Assembly (NCBI GenBank): GCA_937927435.1 | Contig: CALBDW010000162.1 | Location: forward strand, 1 to 7,232 | Origin: an uncultured Bdellovibrionales bacterium | Lineage (GTDB): Bacteria > Bdellovibrionota > Bdellovibrionia > Bdellovibrionales > JAMPXM01 | Reading direction: 5' to 3' | DNA: 7,232 nucleotides | Shown: positions 1 to 5,901 of the stretch, in pieces | Position numbering within the stretch: position 1 is the stretch's first letter | Layout of the letters: each line of letters begins with the position of its first letter | Translations under genes and position numbers: made by a program | Notes under the pieces: model-generated | Database searches by the model: none | What the model was told of the DNA's origin: nothing | The model's input: only the letters and a program-made list of their open reading frames with translations

Positions 1-1048
1 CCAGCTTGTGCGTCCGAAGCAAACCATTGAGCTGTGCACGCTCGGCAGTAACCAGATCGTCGGTGAGCATTGCCTGTGGGGCGCAGCCGCGCATCCGCAT
101 ACGGCGGTCGCCCATTCCGAGACCAAGGTGATCGAATTGCCCGTCGAGGGCGTAAAGGCCCAACTCGAGGCCGGAACACAGTTGCAGAAGTTTCTTATCA
201 AAGGCCTCAGCGACAAATTGAAGATCGTGATGCGCGATCTCCAGTCGATGAAGATGGAGCGTGACAATACGCCTTGTCCTCCTGACCAGACGGCGAAAAT
301 TTTCGGCACGGTTTATCATGTCGCGCGGACAAAAGGGGAAACCAAGCCGGATGGAACCATTTCGGTGGCCTGGCAGTTGATGAAGCAATATGCCCAAAGA
401 GTCTTTCTCGAGTCACCGAAGCGGCTTGAAATGGCCACGAATATTTTCGTCAAACTCGGATGGGCGAAATACGAAATGGGTAAGCCGGAGGATGATCCGG
501 AAGCTCCGGAAGAGATCACGCACGTCCATTTCTCGGATCTTGGGCTCGTCGAACAATTCTTCGAGTTTTACCAGTATTATCACTTCAAAGGTGGAAAGAC
601 CGAGCTCTTGAAAACGGACGAGCGAGTGATGAACATGTTGAAGGCTCTTCTGGAGCTCGCCGCCGACGCCCCCGTCGACCGGCAAAACATCGTGCGCATC
701 GATTACACTCAAGTCGTGGAAAAGTTCAAAGAAGCCCTTGGCATCCAGCTCAATAACGACCACTGGACGCTCTTTGAAAACAAGGGGCTGCTTGTGAAGC
801 GTCAATCGGGTGACAAAGGAATCACGCTCCAGTTCGACATCCGGGAGTTCGAGCGGACCTCGAAGATCTGGATGATCCTTCGCGAAGTCGAACGCTGGAA
901 CGACAAAGGATACGTCGATCCGAACGAGCCGGTAGAGGTTAAGAAAGTTCAATCCTCCGGCCCGACGTGCCCCGCCTGCGGATATGCCTACGAGGGCACT
1001 CCGAAATTCTGTTCGGAGTGCGGGCATAAACTCGTGGCCGCTGCCTAA
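1..1048 (+). CDS. Cyclic-nucleotide-binding-domain protein with C-terminal zinc ribbon (5' partial)
   Basis: The reading frame is open to the left edge (first full codon at 2), so the N-terminus lies outside the window. A GTG at 8 is only an internal codon. The first roughly 60 visible residues look like the last part of a CRP-type cNMP-binding beta-roll: a glycine-rich turn with IVGEHCLWG, then HTAVAHSETKVIELP and a helix ending in FLIKGLSDKL. The middle, to about residue 310 counted from the GTG, is charged and mostly helical and may hold a winged-helix-like segment (HWTLFENKGLLVKRQ). It is not a clear Crp/Fnr DNA-binding domain. The C-terminus has CPAC at 321-324 and CSEC at 335-338, a four-cysteine zinc ribbon. 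A role as a cyclic-nucleotide- or signal-responsive regulator or adaptor is inference. TAA stop at 1046-1048. The presence of the CNBD is moderately sure, the zinc ribbon very sure, the exact role unknown. Confidence 0.8.
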   Translation, partial: QLVRPKQTIELCTLGSNQIVGEHCLWGAAAHPHTAVAHSETKVIELPVEGVKAQLEAGTQLQKFLIKGLSDKLKIVMRDLQSMKMERDNTPCPPDQTAKIFGTVYHVARTKGETKPDGTISVAWQLMKQYAQRVFLESPKRLEMATNIFVKLGWAKYEMGKPEDDPEAPEEITHVHFSDLGLVEQFFEFYQYYHFKGGKTELLKTDERVMNMLKALLELAADAPVDRQNIVRIDYTQVVEKFKEALGIQLNNDHWTLFENKGLLVKRQSGDKGITLQFDIREFERTSKIWMILREVERWNDKGYVDPNEPVEVKKVQSSGPTCPACGYAYEGTPKFCSECGHKLVAAA

Positions 1049-1114
1049 ACAATTGAGAACTGGCTCACTTTCGTGGGGACAGCCGAAGTGGCCAGAAAAA
1101 CCATTTCAATTCAA

Positions 1115-1142
1115 ACACTTAGACTCATCATCATCTAAGTGT
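1115..1142. repeat. 9-bp perfect inverted repeat (hairpin) in the intergenic region
   Basis: ACACTTAGA at 1115-1123 is exactly complementary to TCTAAGTGT at 1134-1142, around a 10-nt loop rich in TCA repeats. It lies 67 nt after the stop of the upstream gene and about 22 nt before the -35 of the next promoter. The bases after it (GCCAGTTTATCGG) contain no U-tract, so it is not a standard Rho-independent terminator. It could act as an mRNA 3'-end stabiliser or as an operator for the downstream promoter. The structure is seen in the sequence; the function is inferred. Confidence 0.6.
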
Positions 1143-1163
1143 GCCAGTTTATCGGAAAAAATA

Positions 1164-1192
1164 TTGCGGTGCATCATTGGCTCTGGTATAGT
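1164..1192 (+). promoter_or_regulatory. Probable sigma70 promoter for the secreted paralog pair
   Basis: A -35-like TTGCGG at 1164-1169 is followed by a 17-nt spacer and a -10 TATAGT at 1187-1192 (5 of 6 to consensus). TG at 1184-1185 makes this an extended -10 (TGGTATAGT). The start of transcription would fall near 1199, giving a leader of about 36 nt that contains an AGGAG Shine-Dalgarno at 1224-1228, 6 nt before the ATG at 1235. The weak -35 with strong extended -10 is a usual compensation. It most likely drives the genes at 1235 and 1781 together. Confidence 0.6.
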
Positions 1193-1234
1193 GCCGGCTC
1201 AATTGTCGTGGATGCCTAAACACAGGAGAAAAAA

Positions 1235-1750
1235 ATGAAATTCTTTTCGAAAATCGCCGCCTCGGCCCTGATCATGACAGGGGCTTCGGTTTCCGCGTTC
1301 GCGGCCGAACCGGCGCAAACTCCGGAGCAAAATCCGGCGGCCTGCCGTGAAGAGTCTCTCGCTAAATTCATATCCGGAGGACAAGAGGTACCATCGAAAG
1401 TGATCGGCGCTGCGGATCCGTGTGACCGTTTCGGCGGAAATGAGGCCTACACCCCTGGTTTCGGCATCCGTGTTTACGTCAACTTCAATGTCGCGGTCAC
1501 ACTCGATTTGGACGCGATCGATGCCGTCTTCGACGAGGTCGCACCCAACCATCCTGAAATCCGCAGAGTGCTGAGCCGGATCAATGTCGTGGTCGTTCGG
1601 AACGACTGGATCAAGGAAGTGCATCTCCATGACGAGGAAATTCATTTGAACATGACCGGCACGCTCTTCTTCATCACGGAAAAAGCTGTGAACGAAGGGC
1701 GTTTGGAGAAGTGGCTCCGCGTTCTCTACTCCATTTACGGGCAAAAGTGA
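1235..1750 (+). CDS. Secreted hypothetical protein, paralog A (NDWIK motif)
   Basis: This 171-residue protein belongs to no family I recognise. It has a clear Sec signal peptide: MKFFSK, a hydrophobic stretch and a predicted signal peptidase I site in SAFAA near residue 24, so it should be periplasmic or secreted. After a linker of about 45 residues with two cysteines (C37 and C63, a possible disulfide), residues 72-170 form the domain shared with the next gene. Shared features are TP-x2-GIR (73-79), DL-x2-ID (91-96), APN (103-105), NDWIK (123-127), FF-x-TE (145-149) and a WL-x-VLYS end (160-166). The ATG is backed by a strong AGGAG six bases upstream and by a good promoter. The gene is followed after 30 nt by its paralog, so the two are probably co-transcribed. 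An antisense frame spans nearly the whole gene, but the signal peptide and the conservation with the paralog favour this strand. Confidence 0.85.
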   Translation: MKFFSKIAASALIMTGASVSAFAAEPAQTPEQNPAACREESLAKFISGGQEVPSKVIGAADPCDRFGGNEAYTPGFGIRVYVNFNVAVTLDLDAIDAVFDEVAPNHPEIRRVLSRINVVVVRNDWIKEVHLHDEEIHLNMTGTLFFITEKAVNEGRLEKWLRVLYSIYGQK

Positions 1751-1780
1751 GCGGCGAGCTCGGCTCGAGAGTTGAGAACA

Positions 1781-2188
1781 ATGAAACCTTTTTTAAAAGC
1801 TGTCTTTTTTGCCTCGCTCATGTCCGCGGCTTCGCTTTCAGCGTTCGCCGCGGAACCGGCTTCGCGGGAAGTCTTCACACCGGTGCATGGAATTCGCATT
1901 CACGTTGATTCCGCAGTCGTCATGTCGATCGACCTCGCTTTGATTGATACGGCTTTCGCTACGATCGCACCAAACAATTCCGCGCTACGCGAGAGATTGC
2001 GTCGTGTAGAGATCGTGATTGTCGGAAACGACTGGATCAAGCAATCGTTCGATCGGAATGAACCCGTGCTTTTAGATGAAACGATGACCCGCTTCTTCGT
2101 CACGGAACAAGTCGTCTATGGAGGCTATCTGCAGGATTGGCTCCACGTCCTCTATTCCGCGCTTTACACCTTTTTGACGGAGAAATGA
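1781..2188 (+). CDS. Secreted hypothetical protein, paralog B (NDWIK motif)
   Basis: This 135-residue secreted protein is a tandem paralog of the preceding gene. It has a signal peptide (MKPFLKAVFF, then LSAFAA near residue 24) whose end SAFAAEPA is identical in both proteins, so the duplication included the secretion signal. The mature domain aligns without large gaps: TP-x2-GIR (33-39), DL-x2-ID (51-56), APN (63-65), NDWIK (83-87), FF-x-TE (105-109), WL-x-VLYS (120-126). By eye about 40% of aligned residues match. B lacks the 35-40-residue cysteine-bearing linker of A and has no cysteine at all. The ATG at 1781 is preferred over an in-frame TTG at 1772 because it starts a cleaner signal peptide. 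The Shine-Dalgarno is poor (GAGAG at 1766-1770), which suggests lower expression or coupling to gene A. The 3' end overlaps the convergent methyltransferase gene by 25 bp. Function unknown. Confidence 0.82.
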   Translation: MKPFLKAVFFASLMSAASLSAFAAEPASREVFTPVHGIRIHVDSAVVMSIDLALIDTAFATIAPNNSALRERLRRVEIVIVGNDWIKQSFDRNEPVLLDETMTRFFVTEQVVYGGYLQDWLHVLYSALYTFLTEK

Positions 2189-3303
2189 GCGACGAGTTCG
2201 TAGTGCCGGCTTTGTGGGAATTGGTCCACGATCGTGATCGACTGGAGTGTGTAATTCCAGTCGATCAGCCGTCGCGAGTCTTCGGCGAAGCTTTCCGCGA
2301 AGCATGACACATAGATGAAATTCTTCGGTTTTCGAGCGGAGCCGAGGGTTTCGAGAGAATCGAGAAACGATTTAAGGCCCGAGCGGGGCGGGTCGACAAG
2401 TACGAGATCCGCTTTTTCGAAGCCGGGTGTTTTATTCTTCGAATTCTGGAAATCACCCCGGTGAATTTCGACCTTCGCCCGCAAGTCCGCTTCGGCGAGA
2501 GATCTTTGCAGCCCCTCAAGTGCTAACGCGTCGATTTCGAAAACTTCGACATGATCGCAGACGGACGCGAGCGGGAGTGTGAAGTTGCCGATTCCCGAGC
2601 CGAATTCGAAAGCGGCCCGCGCCCCCGACTGCGCGACAAGACGGCGCACTTCGCGCACGAGGATCCGGTTGGCTTTGAAACCTGGTTGGGTGAAAGTTCC
2701 GATCGCGCAATAGAGCGGGATCGCGCGTTCGGACCCGTTATTGTCAATCCAAGTTTCAAACCACGGTTCGAGAACGGGGTCGGAGAGTTTGAGAAGCCCG
2801 TCCCGCTCCACCAAGCGCTTCCGGCGCTGCCCGATCTCGACGATGGCCAGAGACCGCAAACGGTCCAGAGTTTTCCGCTCGTCGAGGAGGTTTTTGATGT
2901 CGATGTTCGCGAAGTCGAGCCAAGCGCCCCGTAAACCATTCGGGCTCACACGAAGGCGGACGGAGCCCCGCTGGATGGGAAAACGGATTTTGCGGAACTC
3001 GCGAAACCAGCTTTCAAGGTCTGGGCTCATCATCGGGCAGCCTTGGAGATCGACGATTTCACGGTGGGAGCGGTCGAAGAGACCGAGCCGCGGCAAACCC
3101 GATCGGGCGTCGAAAACGAGGTCGACGCGATCTCGCAGACCGCTTTCGGCGGTCGGGATGTATTGAACGTCCGGGAGTCTTTGTCGGGTCGCCCGTTCCC
3201 AAACGCTTTTCAGGTTTTCGATTTTGAGCTCCCTCTGTCGTTCGGCCGGTTTTAGCAACCAGTCACAACCCGAACAGAGGGAAGAATACGAGCACGCCAG
3301 CAT
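2164..3303 (-). CDS. TrmA/RlmC/RlmD-family RNA (uracil-5-)-methyltransferase, TRAM-less
   Basis: The product would transfer a methyl group from S-adenosylmethionine to C5 of a uracil in rRNA or tRNA. The 379-residue protein has C4-x5-C10-x2-C13 and C89, the family's four [4Fe-4S] ligands. The fold then shows FTQPGFKAN (204-212, substrate-binding Q206), an AdoMet motif FEFGSGIGNFT (232-242), DPPRSG (304-309), a YVSC loop with catalytic cysteine C334, and HYE (367-369) with the presumed general-base glutamate. It starts directly at the Fe-S motif, without a TRAM domain, and its length fits RlmC (about 375 residues) better than RlmD; TrmA lacks this cluster. The frame stays open 73 codons further upstream, but those lie antisense to the ABC ATPase and do not look like protein, so the ATG at 3303-3301 is chosen. 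Departures from the family norm: motif I has FEFGSG in place of the usual D-L-x-C-G, and the catalytic loop lacks the usual NP after the cysteine. The exact target base cannot be read from sequence. Confidence 0.9.
   Translation of the reverse strand: MLACSYSSLCSGCDWLLKPAERQRELKIENLKSVWERATRQRLPDVQYIPTAESGLRDRVDLVFDARSGLPRLGLFDRSHREIVDLQGCPMMSPDLESWFREFRKIRFPIQRGSVRLRVSPNGLRGAWLDFANIDIKNLLDERKTLDRLRSLAIVEIGQRRKRLVERDGLLKLSDPVLEPWFETWIDNNGSERAIPLYCAIGTFTQPGFKANRILVREVRRLVAQSGARAAFEFGSGIGNFTLPLASVCDHVEVFEIDALALEGLQRSLAEADLRAKVEIHRGDFQNSKNKTPGFEKADLVLVDPPRSGLKSFLDSLETLGSARKPKNFIYVSCFAESFAEDSRRLIDWNYTLQSITIVDQFPQSRHYELVAHFSVKKV
2227..2267. repeat. 12-bp perfect inverted repeat next to a 10-bp palindrome, in a convergent gene end
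   Basis: TGATCGACTGGA at 2235-2246 pairs perfectly with TCCAGTCGATCA at 2256-2267 across a 9-nt loop. The palindrome CACGATCGTG at 2227-2236 overlaps its left edge. Both lie inside the last part of the methyltransferase coding sequence on the minus strand and 46 nt after the stop of secreted paralog B on the plus strand. Neither side has a U-run, so it is not a textbook terminator. It could form the 3'-end hairpin of the plus-strand transcript or pause the converging polymerases. Confidence 0.6.
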
Positions 3304-3358
3304 GAGATCCCCATAAAGAGAAGCTGCCTTTCGGGTTCTCTGTTGATACCATGAGGCG
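3304..3358. promoter_or_regulatory. Divergent intergenic region between methyltransferase and ABC operon
   Basis: These 55 bp separate two divergent start codons, so both promoters must sit here or reach into the neighbouring genes. A short dyad, AGAGAA at 3317-3322 and TTCTCT at 3336-3341 (13-nt gap), is near the middle and could be an operator, but 6-bp arms can arise by chance. I see no convincing -35/-10 pair on either strand. No TPP riboswitch consensus is present. The Shine-Dalgarno candidates are poor: GAGG only 2 nt before the plus-strand ATG, and GGGG close to the minus-strand ATG. Confidence 0.35.
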
Positions 3359-4111
3359 ATGGCAAAAGTCACACTCGAGAAGGTTGCGCACGGATTCGCG
3401 GAAACCGGTGAAGTTATTTGCGAACTCGATCTCACGATCGAACCGGGGGAGTTCGTTTCGTTTCTCGGACCTTCGGGTTGCGGAAAATCGACACTTCTCC
3501 GGATCATTGCGGGACTGCTCAAGCCTGAACACGGGCGGATTAACGTCGATGCGGGCGGCCGGAAGTTTTTCCGCGGGTTCGTCTTTCAAGAGGCGCAGCT
3601 TTTGCCGTGGAGAACTGTCCTCGAGAACGCGGCTCTCCCGCTTGAGTTGATTGGACGCCCGCGATCCGAGGCGCGAGAGAAGGCACGTATGGCTTTGGCG
3701 AAAGTCGGCCTCGGGGACTCGCTGGAGAAGTATCCGAAGCAGCTTTCCGGCGGAATGAAAATGCGGGTCTCAGTGGCGAGAGCCTTGGTGGCCGAGCCGT
3801 CCTTGTTGCTGCTTGATGAGCCGTTTTCCGCTCTTGACGAAATGGCTCGGGAGTTGTTGCAGGAAGAACTTCGCAGATTGTGGGAAAACCTGGGAATGAC
3901 GGTTGTGTTCGTCACCCATTCCGTCGCTGAGGCGGTTTTCCTTTCAGAACGCACGATCGTTTTAAGTTCGCGTCCGGCGCGCGTGGTGTGCGACTGCCGG
4001 ATTGAGCTGGGACGGCGTCGTGACGAGAGCACGCGCCGCGGCCCGCACTATTGGCGCTTGGTCTCTGAAATCAGCGGCCAATTGAGGTTGGCGCGGGAAG
4101 GCGAAATATGA
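3359..4111 (+). CDS. ABC transporter ATP-binding protein (nitrate/sulfonate/thiamine-precursor type)
   Basis: This 250-residue protein is the cytoplasmic ATPase subunit that powers the importer encoded by the next two genes. All motifs are intact: Walker A GPSGCGKST (37-45), Q-loop glutamine Q77 in FVFQEAQLLPW, signature LSGGM (129-133), Walker B LLLLDEP (149-155) with catalytic E154, and the switch histidine H187 in FVTHS. The phrase QEAQLLPWRTVLEN and the LSSRPARV segment are typical of the SsuB/TauB/NrtD/ThiZ group. Length matches that group. The ATG at 3359 is the only start possible, since an in-frame TGA lies at 3344-3346. Its Shine-Dalgarno (GAGG) is only 2 nt away, so initiation may be inefficient. 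It overlaps the permease start by 4 bases (ATGA), implying translational coupling. The substrate cannot be told from this subunit. Confidence 0.95.
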   Translation: MAKVTLEKVAHGFAETGEVICELDLTIEPGEFVSFLGPSGCGKSTLLRIIAGLLKPEHGRINVDAGGRKFFRGFVFQEAQLLPWRTVLENAALPLELIGRPRSEAREKARMALAKVGLGDSLEKYPKQLSGGMKMRVSVARALVAEPSLLLLDEPFSALDEMARELLQEELRRLWENLGMTVVFVTHSVAEAVFLSERTIVLSSRPARVVCDCRIELGRRRDESTRRGPHYWRLVSEISGQLRLAREGEI

Positions 4112-4875
4112 TCGCGAGGATCGTGAAAAACATCGTGCCTCCCATCGGCCTGCTGGTTATTGCTCTTCTTCTTCTCGAGTTTGTTCTGCGCGTGGCGCAT
4201 GTGCCCGAGTATTTGATTCCGACGCCGACTTCGGTGTTGCGCGTTTTCGGAGACGATTCGGGAGAACTGTGGTCCGCGTTTTCTGAGACTTCAATGGCGG
4301 CGGGCCTCGGTTTTCTTTTGAGCTTCATCGTGGGAACGCTGGCGGCCATCGCGCTCTCGAGTTGGTCGTTCGTGCGACGGGCGATTCTTCCGTATGCCGT
4401 TTTCTTTCAAACCGTTCCCGTCATAGCGATCGCGCCGATCTTGGTGATATGGTTCGGGTTCGGCATGCCGACGGTCGTAGCTTCAGCCTTCATCGTTTCG
4501 ATCTTTCCTGTCATCGCCAGCACGTTACTGGGCTTGCAGTCGACCGATCCTGCCTTGATCGAGCTTTTCCGCTTGTATTCAGCTTCGCCGATGCAACTTC
4601 TGGTCAAGCTCAAGCTGCCGTATGCGATGCCGCAGGTTTTCTCCGGTCTTCGAATCGCCGCCGGGCTTGCCGTGATCGGTGCGGTCGTGGGTGAGTTCAT
4701 AGCGGGTGGAGGCCTCGGCGCCGTCGTGGATGTCGCGCGAACGCAGCAGAGAACGGATAAGGTCTTCGCGGCTGTGTTACTTTCAGCGGCGCTGGGACTT
4801 CTGTTCGTGAGCGTTGTCAACGCTCTTGCGTGGTGGGCGCTTCGCCGTTGGCATGCGTCGGCGCAAACCCGTTAG
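4108..4875 (+). CDS. ABC transporter permease (SsuC/ThiX-like, BPD_transp_1)
   Basis: This 255-residue inner-membrane permease should pair as a homodimer with the preceding ATPase. Hydrophobic segments are visible near residues 10-28, 63-84, 93-117, 121-142, 183-205 and 219-244, the usual six for this family. The cytoplasmic EAA loop that contacts the ATPase is at about 151-183: an RLYSAS stretch, then KLPYAMPQVFSG and LRIA, close to the standard GAS-x(n)-LP-x-ALP-x-I-x-G-LR pattern. N-terminal PEYLIPTPTSVL (33-44) is the common periplasmic 'lP.P..v' signature of sulfonate/nitrate/thiamine-type permeases. The start is the ATG inside the ATGA overlap with the ATPase stop. After its stop at 4875 there is a 76-nt gap before the binding protein. 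Confidence 0.94.
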   Translation: MIARIVKNIVPPIGLLVIALLLLEFVLRVAHVPEYLIPTPTSVLRVFGDDSGELWSAFSETSMAAGLGFLLSFIVGTLAAIALSSWSFVRRAILPYAVFFQTVPVIAIAPILVIWFGFGMPTVVASAFIVSIFPVIASTLLGLQSTDPALIELFRLYSASPMQLLVKLKLPYAMPQVFSGLRIAAGLAVIGAVVGEFIAGGGLGAVVDVARTQQRTDKVFAAVLLSAALGLLFVSVVNALAWWALRRWHASAQTR

Positions 4876-4935
4876 CGGGCATTCAGATTTTGCTTTTTCA
4901 GCTAAATATTGCTCTACTTCTAGGTCTCAACGAAA

Positions 4936-4941
4936 AAGGAG
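4936..4941 (+). promoter_or_regulatory. Shine-Dalgarno that sets the start of the binding protein
   Basis: AAGGAG lies 10 nt before the ATG at 4952. It decides the start: the frame is open back to 4814, inside the permease gene, but only the ATG at 4952 has a ribosome site and begins a signal peptide. The 76-nt gap before it also holds a weak promoter-like pair, TTGCTT (4890-4895) and TCTACT (4913-4918) with a 17-nt spacer, which might give the binding protein extra transcript. That pair is low confidence. Confidence 0.6.
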
Positions 4942-4951
4942 TCGGACCGGT

Positions 4952-5887
4952 ATGAAGCGTTATATCGTCATTCTTTTCGTTTTGCTGGCGGTACTCCCGG
5001 CGCGCGCCTTGGACAAGATCCAGATCGCCCTGAACTGGAAGCCTGAGCCTGAATTCGGCGGTTTTTACGCGGCTCAAGTGGCGGGGATTTACAAAAAGCA
5101 TGGTCTGGACGTCGAGATTCTGCCAGGCGGCTCCGGCACTCCGGTTATTCAGATGTTGGCGGCGGGCAAGATTGATTTCGGCATCGTGAGCGCGGATGAA
5201 CTCGTGATCTCGCGCGCGAACGGAAGCGATGTGGTCGCCATCTTCGCGACGTTTCAAACTAATCCACAAGGGATCATGACCCACGCTGAGCGCGGTTTTA
5301 ATTCCATCGGCGATGTTTTGAAAAGCGAAGGGACTTTGGCGATCCAAAGAGGTCTCCCTTATGCTGAGTTTCTCTTGAAAAAGCACGGCACTCCGAAAGC
5401 GAAGATCGTTCCTTATTTGGGCGGCATCGCGAACTTTCTCAACGACAAAAAATACTCTCAGCAAGTTTTCGTGACCGCGGAGCCGATTGAGGCGAAAAAG
5501 AGAAACGCGGACGTCAAAACGTTCTTGGTGGCCGATGAAGGCTACAATCCTTATACGGTTGTTCTCGCGACCCGTTCTTCGTTTATCGAGAAAAACCAAA
5601 AGCTCGTTCAGGCTGTCGTGAGCGCGGTGCGCGAAGGGTGGCAGGAGTATCTGCAGCGTCCGGCAGCCTCAAACAAGGTCATGGGCGAACTCAACAAAGC
5701 CATGGACGCGGCGACGTTCGCTATGAGCGCGGAAGCGCAGAAGCCGCTGATCGAGACGGCTGAAACGAAAAAGTCCGGCCTGGGGACGATGACTGAAGCG
5801 CGTTGGCGCGAGCTGGTCGATCAGTTGGCGGATCTGAAACTCATCAAGGGCAAGCCGGACGCGAAAAGCTTGTTTGCCAACTTTTAA
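4952..5887 (+). CDS. ABC transporter substrate-binding protein, NMT1/THI5-like
   Basis: This 311-residue periplasmic protein should deliver substrate to the permease above. The signal peptide is MKRYIVILFVLLAVLP with a cleavage site at ARA (about residue 22). No lipobox cysteine follows, so it is predicted to be soluble. The mature start ALNWKPEPEFGGFYAAQ and the following GIYKKHGLDVEI, then GGSGTPVIQMLAAGKIDFGI, are the hallmark opening of NMT1/THI5-like (ThiY) proteins, which bind thiamine-pyrimidine precursors; nitrate and sulfonate binders share the fold. A second lobe follows with GTLAIQRGLPYAEFLLKKHG and a linker around PYLGG. Length is normal. No thiamine gene or TPP riboswitch is nearby, so a pyrimidine substrate is a family-based guess. 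The lipoprotein gene starts 14 nt downstream. Confidence 0.92.
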   Translation: MKRYIVILFVLLAVLPARALDKIQIALNWKPEPEFGGFYAAQVAGIYKKHGLDVEILPGGSGTPVIQMLAAGKIDFGIVSADELVISRANGSDVVAIFATFQTNPQGIMTHAERGFNSIGDVLKSEGTLAIQRGLPYAEFLLKKHGTPKAKIVPYLGGIANFLNDKKYSQQVFVTAEPIEAKKRNADVKTFLVADEGYNPYTVVLATRSSFIEKNQKLVQAVVSAVREGWQEYLQRPAASNKVMGELNKAMDAATFAMSAEAQKPLIETAETKKSGLGTMTEARWRELVDQLADLKLIKGKPDAKSLFANF

Positions 5888-5901
5888 CGACGGGTATGAC
5901 C

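Noticed and set aside
413..1027. A 204-codon minus-strand open frame inside the first gene
   Set aside because: It is a shadow of the zinc-ribbon protein, whose frame has recognisable domains; GC-rich coding sequence often leaves the opposite strand open.
1115..1142. Rho-independent terminator for the first gene
   Set aside because: The stem is AT-rich and there is no U-tract after it, so only an inverted repeat is claimed.
1199..1744. A 181-codon minus-strand open frame covering secreted paralog A
   Set aside because: The plus-strand frame has a signal peptide, a strong ribosome site, a promoter and a conserved paralog; the antisense product has none of these.
2551..2934. A 127-codon plus-strand open frame within the methyltransferase gene
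   Set aside because: It is antisense to well-conserved methyltransferase motifs, with no ribosome site or recognisable domain.
3304..3358. TPP riboswitch upstream of the thiamine-precursor-like transporter
   Set aside because: The space is too short and lacks the conserved CUGAGA and related core sequences.
3304..3522. A 73-codon N-terminal extension of the methyltransferase
   Set aside because: It is antisense to the start and Walker A region of the ABC ATPase, has low-complexity composition and does not resemble a TRAM domain.
4814..4951. A longer N-terminus for the binding protein
   Set aside because: It would lie inside the permease gene; the ATG at 4952 has a good Shine-Dalgarno and begins a signal peptide.
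4898..5599. A 233-codon minus-strand open frame under the binding protein
   Set aside because: The opposite strand encodes a recognisable NMT1/THI5-like protein; the antisense frame shows no motif.
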